Assembly (NCBI RefSeq): GCF_015706575.1
Contig: NW_024037074.1
Span: 5,890,001-5,954,000 of the forward strand
Direction of reading: 5' to 3'
DNA length: 64,000 nucleotides
Source of the DNA: Patiria miniata
Lineage: Eukaryota; Echinodermata; Asteroidea; Valvatida; Asterinidae
In this document: positions 25,304 to 36,478 of the stretch, piece by piece
How the letters are laid out: every line of letters begins with the position of its first letter
How positions within the stretch are numbered: the stretch's first letter is position 1
Made by a program: the position numbers and the translations under genes
The notes under the pieces: generated by a model
Told to the model about the DNA's origin: nothing
Database searches by the model: none
Seen by the model: only the letters and a program-made list of their open reading frames with translations

Positions 25304-25989
25304 GGTTTCCTGGGTAGCACTGCCAACGTTCCCAAGACTTGATTTGATTAATTTTTTGGATAGCCCCTCTTCTGCCACGCAGCGCTTATTAGAAGACTGC
25401 TGCATTAGAAGAATACCATCCAAATCCTGTCTTGGATTAAGGCTAGTTGTGGTATATTAAATAATTACGGCCTCTGCCAAAAAAACACCAAAATATTCAG
25501 GTGTTTGAATTACAGGAAATGATAGCTCTGATAACATGACCCTACGAGGACCGGCCGTGCGGTCCTGCGGTTGCATTCTATGAATGTACATCCTATCTGA
25601 CATTGTCTTTGGTACAAGAGCTGCGGGTGGGAGGTTGTAACATTAGATGAGGATTGTCAAGTCCCATTCGGAGACCTCTTGACTGGAAACTCACACCGTC
25701 AAAGTAGCTCTGATTATGATCACAGACACTTGCAAGTGAAAAGCTTATTTAAAGGGAAAATACAACATTTGCAAACATCAAAAAATAAAACTACCAAATC
25801 ATTTTGAAATACCTTGCTGGACTGTTAGTGAATGACAGTGTAAAGCATCCTGTAAAATCATGGGACCTGGTATACTGTAATTTTCAAGAAAAGTGGTATT
25901 TTTGTATCAATTTCCAACGCTGGTCGGCCGACTTGACCATCGCACTTGTTTGCAATCGATTACACACCTATGAACAGGTACAGGTCAGC

Positions 25990-26072
25990 TAGACTGGTTC
26001 CCTGACCTTACAATTCCCCAATGCATGTAAACTGCTCTGTTTCTTCTTATATGGAGTCAGGGAACCAGACTA
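25990..26072. repeat. 83-bp foldback, 17-bp arms
   Basis: TAGACTGGTTCCCTGAC (25990-26006) pairs with GTCAGGGAACCAGACTA (26056-26072) with one mismatch. It could be a very small MITE or a transcribed hairpin. There is no copy elsewhere in the window. Confidence 0.7.
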
Positions 26073-27439
26073 CAGGAAAATGATTGTTTTTCTTGGTTTT
26101 TATAGCATTTTCGAACCCAAAACCTCAAAAAAGTCAGTGTAACTATATTTGCTATATATTTCCAACCCCCCAATTCTATCCATTTCTGAAAATTACAGCA
26201 AAAGCAAATGATGTATATTCCCTTTAATGATGTTTACCAGTACCTGCAACTATGTATGATACTTTGGGATGAAATTAATGCTGTATATCCTAAGGCTTGT
26301 TTTGAGCTAGGTTTTTAGTTCGAAGTCTATACAAACTCAACTGTATCTGTTCAGTTGAACTGATCTGTTCAGGCTAGATATAGACTTCATATGTCATAAC
26401 ACCGCTAACATGAAAAGTATGAGTACCCAGTAGGCCTACATGTTGAAATGAAATGACAATTATTTAAGTAATCTCTTCCGTCTGTTTCAATCTCAAAATA
26501 AAGACATGAATTCTTGCTTTGGTGTACCTGTGCTGTACTGATACTTTTACATCTTGATACATGCCTATGTCTCCAGCTGTCACATTGCATGAACTCAAAT
26601 TTTTCTCATTTTGCAAGTGATAAAAATAAGCACATTCAGTGAAATTGTTTTGCCATGCCCGCATCTAAATTTACGCTGCCATGCACAAATAGCCGCGAGT
26701 GCTGTTAGACCCGGCAGTCACATGACCTGTCACTGCGGTTTGATCAACGATCGCAGCCTGGCGTCCATTTGCTCCGTCTCCAAGACCACAAAAAAATAAC
26801 CAACCACTTCATCTCTTCCCGGTATTTAAGCACTTGAAGGATGTTCCGTTTGGTCAGTGAGTGCTCGACTATACATGTACTCCACAAATCTAATGAATAC
26901 ATTAAACGAGGGAGAGGTCTAGACCTCAGATGAGCCTGTATCATATTCAAGTGCATGAAAGGGTCAGGAAAAAACAATGAACCAAATCCAAAGATGCAAG
27001 TTACAGACAATCACAACTTATTTTGGTTTACAAAGAATTTGTTTTAATGCTTTTAACATAACAAGCTCCATCGGAAATATCTCAGAAGCTGCGGGCCAAC
27101 GAATTCGTGTTCATGCATGAGTCACGTGATTGGGCCATGTAATTTCTGGAAGGAATAGTGTTTTGAGTTTTAAATAATCAGGTTTTTGACCCCAGTTTGG
27201 TCATGTGATATGTTGGGGCTGGGCTACTGATACTTTTGACAAGGTTTGGTTGAAATGATGAAATCAGTCAGAATATGTAGGAGCAATAGACAATGTGAAC
27301 ATTACTTTGTTACTAACTGACTAACTAACGGAGAGACATGATGATTTGTTGAGGTGTTATCCCGCAAAAGACATGAAGGAACAAAATTCCTGTTAGTCTG
27401 GATTCGTTCTGTCTAATTTTGTCAATATGATTCTGCCTA

Positions 27440-27530
27440 CCCCAATCCCCCCCATCCTCTCCCACCCTTCCCCTTCCCCCCTCTATGCCACCATGCACCC
27501 CCTCCCCCCTCTCCGCCACCCCGCATCCCA
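27440..27530 (-). repeat. C-rich pyrimidine tract (G-rich on the minus strand)
   Basis: Repeated runs of three to eight C separated by short spacers give quadruplex or triplex potential on the minus strand. No gene start is evident beside it. Confidence 0.6.
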
Positions 27531-28295
27531 AAAAGCAAACTAAACTACAGGGTATGAAACGAGGATGTGAGGATCTTCAACAACATCAGTTCAACTACTT
27601 ATATGCACTGCAGCAGAGGGATAATTTCTGAAATGTCAAAGTATTATTTCACGCAACTTTAAATATCCTAAAACCTGTAAATATTTGAAAAACTAATTTC
27701 TACAAAAGCTAAACTTAAAGGCTCTAACGAAGTTGAACGAACACCATTTCAGGCCTAAGGGCAGACTTTAGAACTCAAAAACACCACGTCTCCATCAAAG
27801 TGCTTGCGGGAAAGCACACTCGCAGTTTCACTCTCTGATCTTTATCCCGCTACGAAGAAGGTCCTAGCTCTTGACAAGAGACAGATAGAGTTTTCAAGGG
27901 GAATCGGTCACAAAGATTGGCCAGAGCTCCTGAGGGCTAGCTTCTTTCCAACCACGTCCTTGGCCACTCTGAGGAGTGTAATGTCCTGGTTTGAACTTGT
28001 TTTTAAGAGCTCAAAGAGATGTATCACGGTGCATCTTTGTTGCAAATAACAGCAGAGCGGCTGATAAAGTACATTGTTTTCAAATTAAAAACAAGCTTGC
28101 CTGGCACAGACAACAGACTTATCCAAAATGGTGTTTAGTGTTGCTTCAAATGTTGTTGAACAGGATTATCTTCTATTTTCTTACAAGCAACCAGTTGCTC
28201 ATAAGAAAGAGGGGAAAAAAAATCTTCAACAACATTGGCACCCGCGGTTCTACGTTATTATTACCCCTGATCACCAGCATATATGTGGAGTGCCA

Positions 28296-28650
28296 AGGCC
28301 TTGTGGTCTGGAGCATTGAATTTGTGGTCTGCGGGTAATTCTGCAAATTGTGGGTTCGAGTCCAGCCTGGGGTTGTGGTGCGTGTGCCCTTGGGCAAGGC
28401 ACTTTGTCACTCATTGCTTCTCCCCACCCAGGGATAAATTGGGTACCTGTGAGGGCAGAGATGGTTATTGTGACCGATTTTAGCTGCTTTGTGCTGAAAT
28501 GGCAGCATCAAGCTGTATACTCCCCGCAGAGAGCTGAGATGGTGTTTGGAATGTCTCATTGGCCCAATGAGCAGGGTGATAATGATGTAGCGCCTTGAGC
28601 ACCAATACTGGTGGATACGTGCGCTTTTTAATAAACATTATTATTAAACA
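28296..28650 (+). mobile_element. SINE family D
   Basis: The tRNA-like head has GGCCTTGTGGTCTGGAGC at the A-box position and GGGTTCGAGTCC as B box. The shared central domain follows (CCCTTGGGCAAGGCACTTTG, then CCCACCCAGGGATAAATTGG). A long body comes next, with TAGCGCCTTGAGCACCA and a closing AATAAACATTATTATTA tail. The head seems to carry a small internal duplication of GTGGTCTG. The 3' TAGCGC...CGCTTTT segment looks LINE-derived, which is how such SINEs recruit reverse transcriptase. No target-site duplication was recognised. Confidence 0.75.
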
Positions 28651-29545
28651 TTTCCCGAGGAGTGACCAAATTACTGTGGCCATTTTGGTCAGCCAGTTTT
28701 GAGCCCCATGTTACAAAATTTGCCTGAAGACCATATGTTTCCTTCACATCAAGTAAATCACAGTTGGTTTTTCAGTAGAGAAGTTGAACATGACACATCG
28801 AGTCATTCACAGAATGTTTGCCACATATAGTCTCTGACTTCATCTCAGGATGTACACACACAAAGGACATCAAAATAATCACTTAAAAACATCAAACTTC
28901 TTAAAAAGGGTAAAAAAAAACCCTAAACAACGTCCTGAATCGCAAAGGTTTGTTCCGTCCGTGCGGAAGTAAAATACTGAGGCATTTCAATTATGCATAA
29001 TTCTGACTGTTTAAGCGACGGAAAAAATAACCACTCGGGCATTTCTGGAAATGTATCCATCAAAATTGCCCCTTTTTTTATTTGTCTGTGTTTCTCCCCC
29101 CAAGGGACGCGCTGTGTTGACTGGATACATATTTGCGCAGAACCGCGGAGCCGGCCAGCAAAGCAGAGATTCTATTTTCAGTTGGAATAATTGCTCTTTT
29201 GGAGTGGAGATAAGTGAGGCAGGGAGACAGAGAGACAGACAAACAAACAGATTGACAGAGAAAAATTGTCTGACTGCTTGGAACTTGTGGGTACTTTTTA
29301 CGTTCCTAAAATAGAAGGATAAATATCCATTTTATTTTACACTTTTGGAGGGTTCAATCTGACTTGAAAGCATGAAGTCAGTCACCATATTTCAGTTTTT
29401 CATGCTTTCTGGCATACTGTATGTATAGAGAAATAGAAAGAATGCAGTTTCTCGCTGCCACTTTTTTTTCACAACATACATGCATGACCTCAACACTGAA
29501 AAAAAAAGTTAATTTAATTAGGACTTGGAAAGTTTTGATTTCCTA
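28651..29545. other. no supported gene
   Basis: Unique-looking sequence holding an AGACAG-rich microsatellite-like tract at 29218-29262. No coding region is convincing. Confidence 0.5.
29218..29262. repeat. degenerate (ACAG)n / AGACAG microsatellite
   Basis: GGGAGACAGAGAGACAGACA is followed by ACAAACAGATTGACAGAG. The purine-rich tract is imperfect. Confidence 0.6.
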
Positions 29546-29829
29546 GTATTAATAATACTGTAATGATGTAGCACTTTCCATCGTATCAACAATGTCAAAA
29601 CGCTTTTCAATTATTACCCCATTCACCAGGCCACGAAACCAGCCGTAGCAGCCGATATCAGCGCACATTCCATCCTCTACCCTCACAGGTACCCATTCAT
29701 ACTCCTGGGTGGAGAGAAGCAATTGTAGTTAAGTGTCTTGCCCAAGGGCACAAACACCATGTTCCTGGTAGGGTTTGAACCCACGCACCATCACACATGA
29801 GTCAAACACCACAACCACTTGACCATGGC
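29546..29829 (-). mobile_element. SINE family B, copy 1
   Basis: On the minus strand the head reads TGGTCAAGTGGTTGTGG (A box) and GGGTTCAAACCCTACC (B box). It is followed by the central domain shared with families A and D (CCCTTGGGCAAGACACTT, CACCCAGGAGTATGAATGGG). The tail ends with an AGTGCTACATCATTACAGT-type segment and a TATTATTAATAC string. It is diverged from copy 2 at 49.9 kb but collinear with it. Confidence 0.75.
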
Positions 29830-29924
29830 ATTCCACGTAAAATTGTACGTAAAAAGCATTCTACAGCAAGTGATCCGTATTCACGACTCTCCGCAGACTT
29901 TGTATAAATTTAAATTGTGACCGG

Positions 29925-30047
29925 GGCTGTGTCCATATTATGTGGCCGCAGCCGGAAATTACACATGCACCTATGGAAGCCGCTGCAGCCACTTCCCGTA
30001 GACCCGTGTGTTATTTAAAGCCGTAGCCATGTCATTCGGACACAGCC
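29925..30047. mobile_element. 123-bp MITE with GGCTGTGTCC ends
   Basis: GGCTGTGTCC at the left and GGACACAGCC at the right are perfect inverted repeats. Weaker pairing continues inward (ATGTGGCCGCAGCC against ATGGCTACGGCT). The GG start resembles PIF/Harbinger-type ends, but no 3-bp target-site duplication is visible, so that is only a suggestion. It abuts the next MITE within three bases. Confidence 0.6.
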
Positions 30048-30049
30048 TA

Positions 30050-30312
30050 GGGCCAATTTTACGGCGCTGCTGAGCACAAAAATTTGCTCAGCACAAAAAA
30101 GTCTGGCTTATAAAAGCAGGTTACCAGCCAAAACTCCACGTCATGTATAGGCCTATTGCTCGTGATTAGTATTCAGCTGTTGTTTGCTTAGCATGAAAAT
30201 CACATGGAGTTTTGGCTGGTAATCGGCAATTATTCATGCTTAGCATGCAAATGCATGTAAACTTGCTCAGCACTATTTTCTCCTCATTTCAGCACCTCCT
30301 TGAATTGGGCCC
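30050..30312. mobile_element. GGGCCC-type MITE, copy 2
   Basis: The ends GGGCCAATTTTACGG and (reverse complement) GGGCCCAATTCAAGG are imperfect inverted repeats. A second internal pair, TTACCAGCCAAAACTCCA against TGGAGTTTTGGCTGGTAA, makes a strong central hairpin. CTTAGCAT and GCTCAGCAC words recur throughout. Relatives lie at 10238-10420 and 5366-5472. It is non-coding. Confidence 0.7.
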
Positions 30313-30669
30313 TGTACTAAGTCAACTTATGTGTCATTTTAGCAAGAGAATTAACCAGGGTTCTTGATTGTCAAATCGTGTTCTCCGTATTGTCACGAGC
30401 AGATGCGAAATGTAGGGATGCACTACAGAGGTATCTTGAGGAGTTTATGACTGTACAGCTCATCAACTTGTGAAACTTTAAGACACGTTTTTATCTCCCA
30501 GTTTTGTTTTAATGAAAAGAAATCAATGGTTTACTGCACATTGTGTGAGATTTGAGAAGGATCAGAAAGCTTCCTTCCAATAGAAGATTTCCTAAAGAAA
30601 TTCCATCATGCAAAAGAGTGATTGATTGAAGCAGTAATCAACGGCATATCAGATTCGAACCTGCCAGCT
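30313..30669. other. no supported gene
   Basis: Short unique-looking spacer between the MITE and the next SINE. Confidence 0.5.
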
Positions 30670-30838
30670 GACCACAGCTCAGTAGTTGAGCGGTAAAGAC
30701 GTCTGCACTAACAAGCAGCACGTCCTGGGTTCGAGTCCCACCCGAGTCAATATTGTTTTTTTTCTCGCAAGCTCAAGGACTATACAGTGCTTTTGAAATT
30801 ACATCAGTGTAGGGCAAATAAAGCCAATATTGAATACC
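30670..30838 (+). mobile_element. SINE family C, copy 1
   Basis: The head AGCTCAGTAGTTGAGCGG and B box GGGTTCGAGTCCCACC make a clear tRNA-like promoter. A T-run, a TACAGTGCTTTT segment and the closing AAAGCCAATATTGAATA follow. The head and closing segment match the copies near 62.8-63.1 kb. The sequence between A and B boxes has the length of a tRNA, but the molecule continues into a SINE body, so a functional tRNA gene is unlikely. Confidence 0.7.
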
Positions 30839-31974
30839 AAAGTTGTTAGGGTAAAAGAACTGATAACATTCCCAATGTCTCTGTTATCTACCCCTTAAAA
30901 ATCTTCCCCACATGCCACTTTCTCAGCCAGCGCAGTTTTTGCAAAACAAACTTTTTTTTCATCTCGCGTTTGCATCTGCACCCCACATCCCCCAGCTAGA
31001 ATGTACCGTGCCTCACTTGCCTCTGCAGCACACATGTGGTATCTATGCATCCACCGTCATATTCTTCCCCTTTCTTGTTTAATTCCTTCTTTTCTTTCCT
31101 CAGAGCAATATGACTCACAGATGCCGAGATACTGCCGAGAAGATTCCCCAGGAAGATAAAGAGGACGTTTATATTGATCCCCCGCTCGGCTCTCCAACAC
31201 GGTCTGCCGTGCGGCTCCCAAAGAAAGAAACGTGGCCCGGGAGAACGGAGTAAGGCTACCGAATGTACCGCGCGGAGAAGGTTCCAATTTTCATATCTTC
31301 ATGTCCCCCCATTTTCCCCTCATCATCCAAGTCTGCATCCGTGGGGGAGGGGAGACAAATATGACATGAGTGTGGGGTCTAGATCAAACAGCGATCGGCA
31401 CTTAGGCAATGTCGCCTTCTGTTACAAGGCATACATTTTTGGCCCCGTAACCTACATCCGCTTCCGCCCGATTTGAATCTCTGCGTCTAGCATATCTCCT
31501 GAACGTGAGGACTTTGATGCAGACTCATGATGGGGAGTGCAAAGTTTCAGTGGAGTACGCACACTCGTCCAAAGAGACTGGAAGTCGTCTGTCAACAGCA
31601 GATAATGGAAAATTTTGAGGATTCCTTTTTTTACTTCCGAACTTTCGGATGAGTGCTCCGATGATTCTCTCCACAATATCAGGTTTTTATTAAGACAAGC
31701 TCAGATTTTTCCAATAAGAGAGAACTATGAGGGGACAGGGGGGTTGAAGTGGTAGTTTTGAATTGCTGTTCGAGTACAAGCGGAGCACCTAACTAATAAG
31801 GGCGACTCACAGGATTGAAACCCCCCTCCAAAAACTGACACCAAAAAAAAAAAAAAAGATGGAACGAGAAAGCACTCAGAGATTGCAAACCTCTGTCAGG
31901 GCTAAACAATTCCCCGCCATGTTGTCAGTAGGCTACACCCAAAAGAAATACTCGCATAAATAGTGAAGAATCCT
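30839..31974. other. no supported gene
   Basis: Mixed sequence with some GC-richer parts near 31150-31460. The open frames there are short on both strands and match nothing I recognise. Confidence 0.45.
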
Positions 31975-32157
31975 TAAAAAGAACCTGGATCCAGACCCAA
32001 TCGGGATCACTTCCAAAATCTAATCGATTTGTACTTGTACCAAGGACCACTCCCAAAAAAATTTTTCACGCAAATCTGTCCATAACTTTTTGAGTTATCT
32101 TGTTAACCGACAAACCAACCACCAACTAACCAACATAACCTCCTTGGCGGAGGTAAT
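31975..32157 (+). repeat. dispersed repeat ending in the AACCTCCTTGGCGGAGGT hairpin
   Basis: The segment runs from CCTGGATCCAGACCCAATCG through CATAACTTTTTGAGTTATCT and an ACAAACCAACC-rich stretch to CATAACCTCCTTGGCGGAGG. The last part contains the self-complementary ACCTCC/GGAGGT pair. From memory this arrangement is a very common repeat in marine invertebrate genomes. I cannot name the family and assign no class. Only one copy occurs in the window. Confidence 0.6.
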
Positions 32158-34557
32158 AAAGGAAAGAAGAGACCCTAAAGCCAAAATTATAATTTGAGTT
32201 TTAGCACCAGCTTTAGCATCTACATCCTCAAAATGCTGAGTACCCCACGAAGAAACATTGGCATCCACACGCAGCTGCACTGATCTACCCATCAAAGAAG
32301 CCGTTTAAAATAATGCAGTTACCATATCACCCATTTACTACAAAACAACATGAAGCTTAATCCAATTATTGCTTTAACCTGCTGCGAACTTGCCTACAAA
32401 TATCATCAAGGTGATTACAAAACCCTGAAAGAAAAGGACCATCCCTGGCTGGTGGAAGAAAACACACACCAAGCTGCTTCCTAGTGATAAAGTAAAATCT
32501 CCACACGCCATCTGGGAAGCAGACGTATCAAATAAGGCCGTCAATAATAACTTACGGTAAGTGCAGATGGGTTGAACTTTTGGACTTGGATTAGGCACCC
32601 CGCACTCAATACTTGTCCGATGAGTGTATTATTAAAGGTCTTCCAAATTAACTTCTTGGCTCAATGCCAATTATTTCAAGTGGAAACAACATTGCCACTT
32701 TGGATTGGTTATCGGTACATACTGCAACAGACACATAAACAAACATACAGTGAAATACGACTGCAGTAAACATGAGTTCCTCGGACTAAAATTGACTGTT
32801 CTCGTTTGCCAATTTCAGCGTGTCTGTTGATACAATATTTAGAAGGACCGTCGTTACAGAAATCCCCGTGTTTGACTTGCGTGACGGAGAGTTGTTTATT
32901 TAGGAAGAGAGAAGAGACCCAGTCTCTAATCTTCCCGCTATTCGGACTGATTCATGCGCGAGGGCAATATGCACGTACATGTGTCTCAGAAAAATTCGAT
33001 AGCATTGCCAGGATATATGCACGGGCATGTATTAACAGTGTTCTGCATTTCAGAAAACAAACGGCGAAGAAAAACAAACAGCACACTTATAGCGTCACTA
33101 CGTCGGGCAATGACCAAGATTGTTTACAAGACATTTGCCAGCTGTATTCAAGCATCAACTGATTTTGTTAGTTCAATTGTTCATTAAATTATTATTATTG
33201 TATTTCTAGTGATTAAATTGATGAGCCTGCAGAGGTGGCTTGAGAAATTTCCCCAAAAAGAAGAAGAAAGAATTGAAGTTGTCTTGGAATACACTTTCAC
33301 TGTCAGTTTTGGGGACAGAAGACTGATGTTAATCCTAATCCCAGCCACAGTGAACCCAGATAATCTCCAGCTCAAGATTTCAGTAATAGCATTCCAGAGG
33401 GTTTTAGCTTTGATTTTCTAAAAAAAAAGAGATCAAGATGATTTTTCCAAAAACCTTGTTGTATAGAGCAAAACAAGATTATCTAAGCTGTAAAACACAC
33501 ACTTGATCAGTGTAAACAAGTGAATGTGTAGAACGATTCTCTTTAAATGTACCTGTAGCCAAAAATAATTTGAGCCGCTCATTTTCAAATTACTGAACAA
33601 GTTTTATGAATCTCAAGTATGAATTTCTTGAGAGGGGTCCTCTGTTTCATAGCTCTTTGCCTATAGTTACAAAGGAATAAAAACAATCAAGAACATTTCT
33701 GTGATCTTAGACACCTTCTCACAATCTTTCCAACAGTGAAAGTCAAGAAAAAAGGAAGAGAACATCAAAATATGACAAAGAGTCATTTATTAAGATCATT
33801 TTTGACAGAAAACGCTCCCGTACATCCTTGGACTGCCCCAGGCGTCAGGTTTATAAAACCACATTGCACTTGCATGCACATGTACATTGTTTAATTACTT
33901 CATCTTTTTGTTTCATCTAGTGCTACAGTTGCTGACTGCATGGACAAACACACACAAATGTGGGTTTTCTGAGAGCAATTACACAACATGTCAATCCTGT
34001 TTAATTACTCCTGACGTGTTTACAATAAAAATGTCACCGTTTGCCCCCCCCCCCCCCTCCCGCCCCCTTCATCCAAATAGCAACGCTTAGGACCGCAACT
34101 GATGGAGGGGAAAAGCTGGCTCTGCCACGGGGAATGAATAAGGCTCAGAAGCTCTGAAAGGTTTAAATGAGATACCGTCAGATTTCCATGGCGATTGTCA
34201 ACATGGTGAAGCAAGCATAAAAGATGGGAAAAGGGGAAGGACGCTTGTGACAAAAAAACTTGCTTTAAAGGGCTATTCGTGTGATTTTCTCTTGGTTTTG
34301 GGTGACTTGGTGTTTTTAAAGTTTCCAATTGAGTGATTTCTTTTTGGGGGGGGGGATAATAAAGTTGTACAGAGAAAGTGACTAAGACTTCGGAATTACC
34401 CTAAGATGCCTGATGTTTGTTGCAATGGAAAGTCGCAGGTGAATGGTTCGAATCTCATAGATCAGGCTTGTTAAATTTTATGATTACAATTCTTCAATAT
34501 TGCTGAAGATCAAATCATCGGTACATTATACCTAGTATTATCCATGAAATGCCAACA
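32158..34557. other. no supported gene
   Basis: AT-rich sequence with a C-run near 34045-34058 and a G-run near 34345-34355. A B-box-like GGTTCGAATCTC at about 34447 may be a very decayed tRNA-like head. No coding region is supported. Confidence 0.5.
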
Positions 34558-34720
34558 GAAGTGGTTAAGACAGCTGGAGTAGCAAGCAGTAGGTCACGGG
34601 TTCGAGTCCTGCCAAGCAGACTTGTGAAGATCAACACAAACTCTCAGAAAACATTGAGTATACAGTTTCTATTCTGGTACAAAGTGAATCCTTGTTGATG
34701 CAATATTCTCATTCAGTCAA
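34558..34720 (+). mobile_element. SINE family C, copy 2, diverged
   Basis: GTGGTTAAGACAGCTGG at the A-box position and GGGTTCGAGTCCTGCC as B box are followed by a TTGAGTATACAGTTTCTATT segment. That segment resembles the TGAGTACACATGTACAGTGT of the 63-kb copy. The end is near GATGCAATATTC. Boundaries are approximate. Confidence 0.55.
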
Positions 34721-35207
34721 AGTTTTACCATTGATAAAACTATGGACCTACACTGTTTAATTGCACAAAATTTAACCAGGTCACGCCAGATGACGTGTAT
34801 GCATGCAAAGGTTTTGCGGTATTCGGAACGGATGACGGATAAATTAACACGCAGGGAGCGAGGCCGGAAATATCTGTCAGCGACCCATTCGCAGTGAGCT
34901 AGGCCAGAAAAATGAGCGTGCTGCCTGAGGGTGATGGCTTCAACCCGCCTTGCTTGAGGTCAAGTGAAAAATAATGCTGCGCCTCGTTCCGTTCTTGTCA
35001 AAATAATCCCGGCGCGAACTGGTTAAGGACCGATTCAGGCAACTTACAGTTTCCATACAGTGAATGGTTCAAGCAGTTAATTAAATAGTTGATGAAAGTT
35101 AAGCAATACCACAAGAAATACACTATCATTCTGAAAAGAATAAACTCAATATTTTTGTCAGCAATCCTTCATTAAAAAAATAATTTATATTTCATAAAAT
35201 CACTTAC

Positions 35208-35256
35208 TTATGCAGCATATAGCCCGAGTACCACATGATGACAATATATGCCTCGT
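35208..35256 (-). CDS. candidate 49-nt internal exon, unknown protein
   Basis: Minus-strand order is a pyrimidine-rich acceptor GTGGGTTTCTTCTCAG, 49 nt, then the donor GTAAGTGA. The frame entered after two bases gives EAYIVIMWYSGYMLH, a hydrophobic stretch with natural-looking composition. Frame 0 is also open but cysteine-rich. The preferred frame is not in phase with the end of the 36415-36478 candidate, so an exon would be missing between them or this one is spurious. Confidence 0.25.
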
Positions 35257-36414
35257 CTGAGAAGAAACCCACACACCACGAACACCCAGACTTGAAAATA
35301 AAACCTCAAGCAAAACATTAAGGAACAGTTACATGCGGGACAAGACAATGAGAACAAAACCTCAGGCTTCCACAACTTGTCACTGTTTCCATCTGTCCCA
35401 GGCCGCTGTGTTGATAATTCTTAACCAAACAAGGCCACAGCGTTGCATTCATCCAGAAGATTAGCCCCACTGTGATCCCGGTGGACCAGAGGGCTCGCCG
35501 GATCACAAAGGGAAACCCAACGTCGCGCCAGACGGACAATGAGCGACCTGCTTAGGACCGACAATCGGAAGTCCGGCGACCAGAATGCGATGGACAATGG
35601 CATACACAATCAGCCGGACAATGTCCCACAGAGATTTGTCAGTTCTTGATTCTATTCCGCTGGGGTTTAAGACGTGCGACAAACCACTCGGTACGGCTTT
35701 TTCTTCTCGTTGTCTTCCTTCTTGCCAATTGATTTTTCTTTTCTTCGCCGAGTTTGATGTCTGTAGATGATGAGGATGAGGTGATGTACCGAAGACTGAC
35801 TGGGAATGCCTGGAATGTCCTAATCTCTTACAGTCTCAGAAAGGTCTCGCTTGCCCCCAATGAGATGAGATTAAACTTAAATGGGTTTTAATCCCAGACA
35901 TCGATTACCAGACATTATACACTTCTACCGATTTCAAGATGCGGAAGAGTATCTGTTAATGTCAACCACTTTTCGTCCTTCAGAGCTTATACAATGCAGT
36001 TTGCTGCTCGTGAACTCAAGGGACATCAAAATCATTTGATTATTACCAGATGCTATTGGACTATAGATTTTCTCTACTTTGCATTGATGCTTCACAGTGC
36101 AATTTCTCAAATTCAGCTACTTCTCTGACTTCTCCACATGCAATCTCTGTTGCTAGTTCCCCGGTGGCCAGAGAAGATGATGATGAAATGTAAGGAAGTT
36201 GCTATCAACCAAAGACGTTCTGATCCTTTGCTGATGCTGTGAATCCTCTACCAAACAAGTAACTCCTGCTACAACTGTACCCCACAAGAGCATTTACTAT
36301 GTGATCATAATTTTGAAATCTCATGTCCACTGAGGAAAACAAAAATCAGGGAAAACATTTGTCCAATTACCCTTTGTTACCCCGCCCAAGCCCCAAAAAT
36401 CATTTGGATCTCAC

Positions 36415-36478
36415 CTGCTGAAGTTTAGACGTTATGACGAAAACATTTGTTCCCTTAATTAGGGCTATGAGTCGTCTT
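36415..36478 (-). CDS. candidate 64-nt exon; third of a phase-compatible minus-strand series
   Basis: On the minus strand the acceptor CCTGTTTGTATAG precedes 64 nt ending CTTCAGCAG before the donor GTGAGA. Entered after one base, the frame is open and reads RRLIALIKGTNVFVITSKLQ, then Q. The required entry phase matches the exit phase of the candidate exon at 50503-50541 (two bases CG left over). No protein family is recognised. The intron to the previous candidate would be about 14 kb. Chance is a real alternative, since the set was picked by eye. Confidence 0.3.

Larger units (their letters stand above)
25304..28295. other. no supported gene; small foldback and C-rich tract inside
   Basis: Mostly unique-looking AT-rich sequence. 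The small inverted repeat at 25990-26072 and the C-rich tract at 27440-27530 are listed separately. Confidence 0.5.

Noticed and set aside
23274-25335. Many similar 60- to 94-codon frames
   Set aside because: They are translations of the 139-bp array. The unit is not a multiple of three, so the frame shifts from copy to copy.
30670-30750. Functional tRNA gene
   Set aside because: A and B boxes are good, but the sequence continues into a SINE body with relatives elsewhere, and the cloverleaf arms do not pair properly by eye.
35318-35539. Minus-strand frame containing a hydrophobic segment, in a GC-richer block
   Set aside because: It is tempting as an exon, but all three minus-strand frames have long open parts there, no acceptor or donor is well placed, and it does not connect in phase to the neighbouring candidates.
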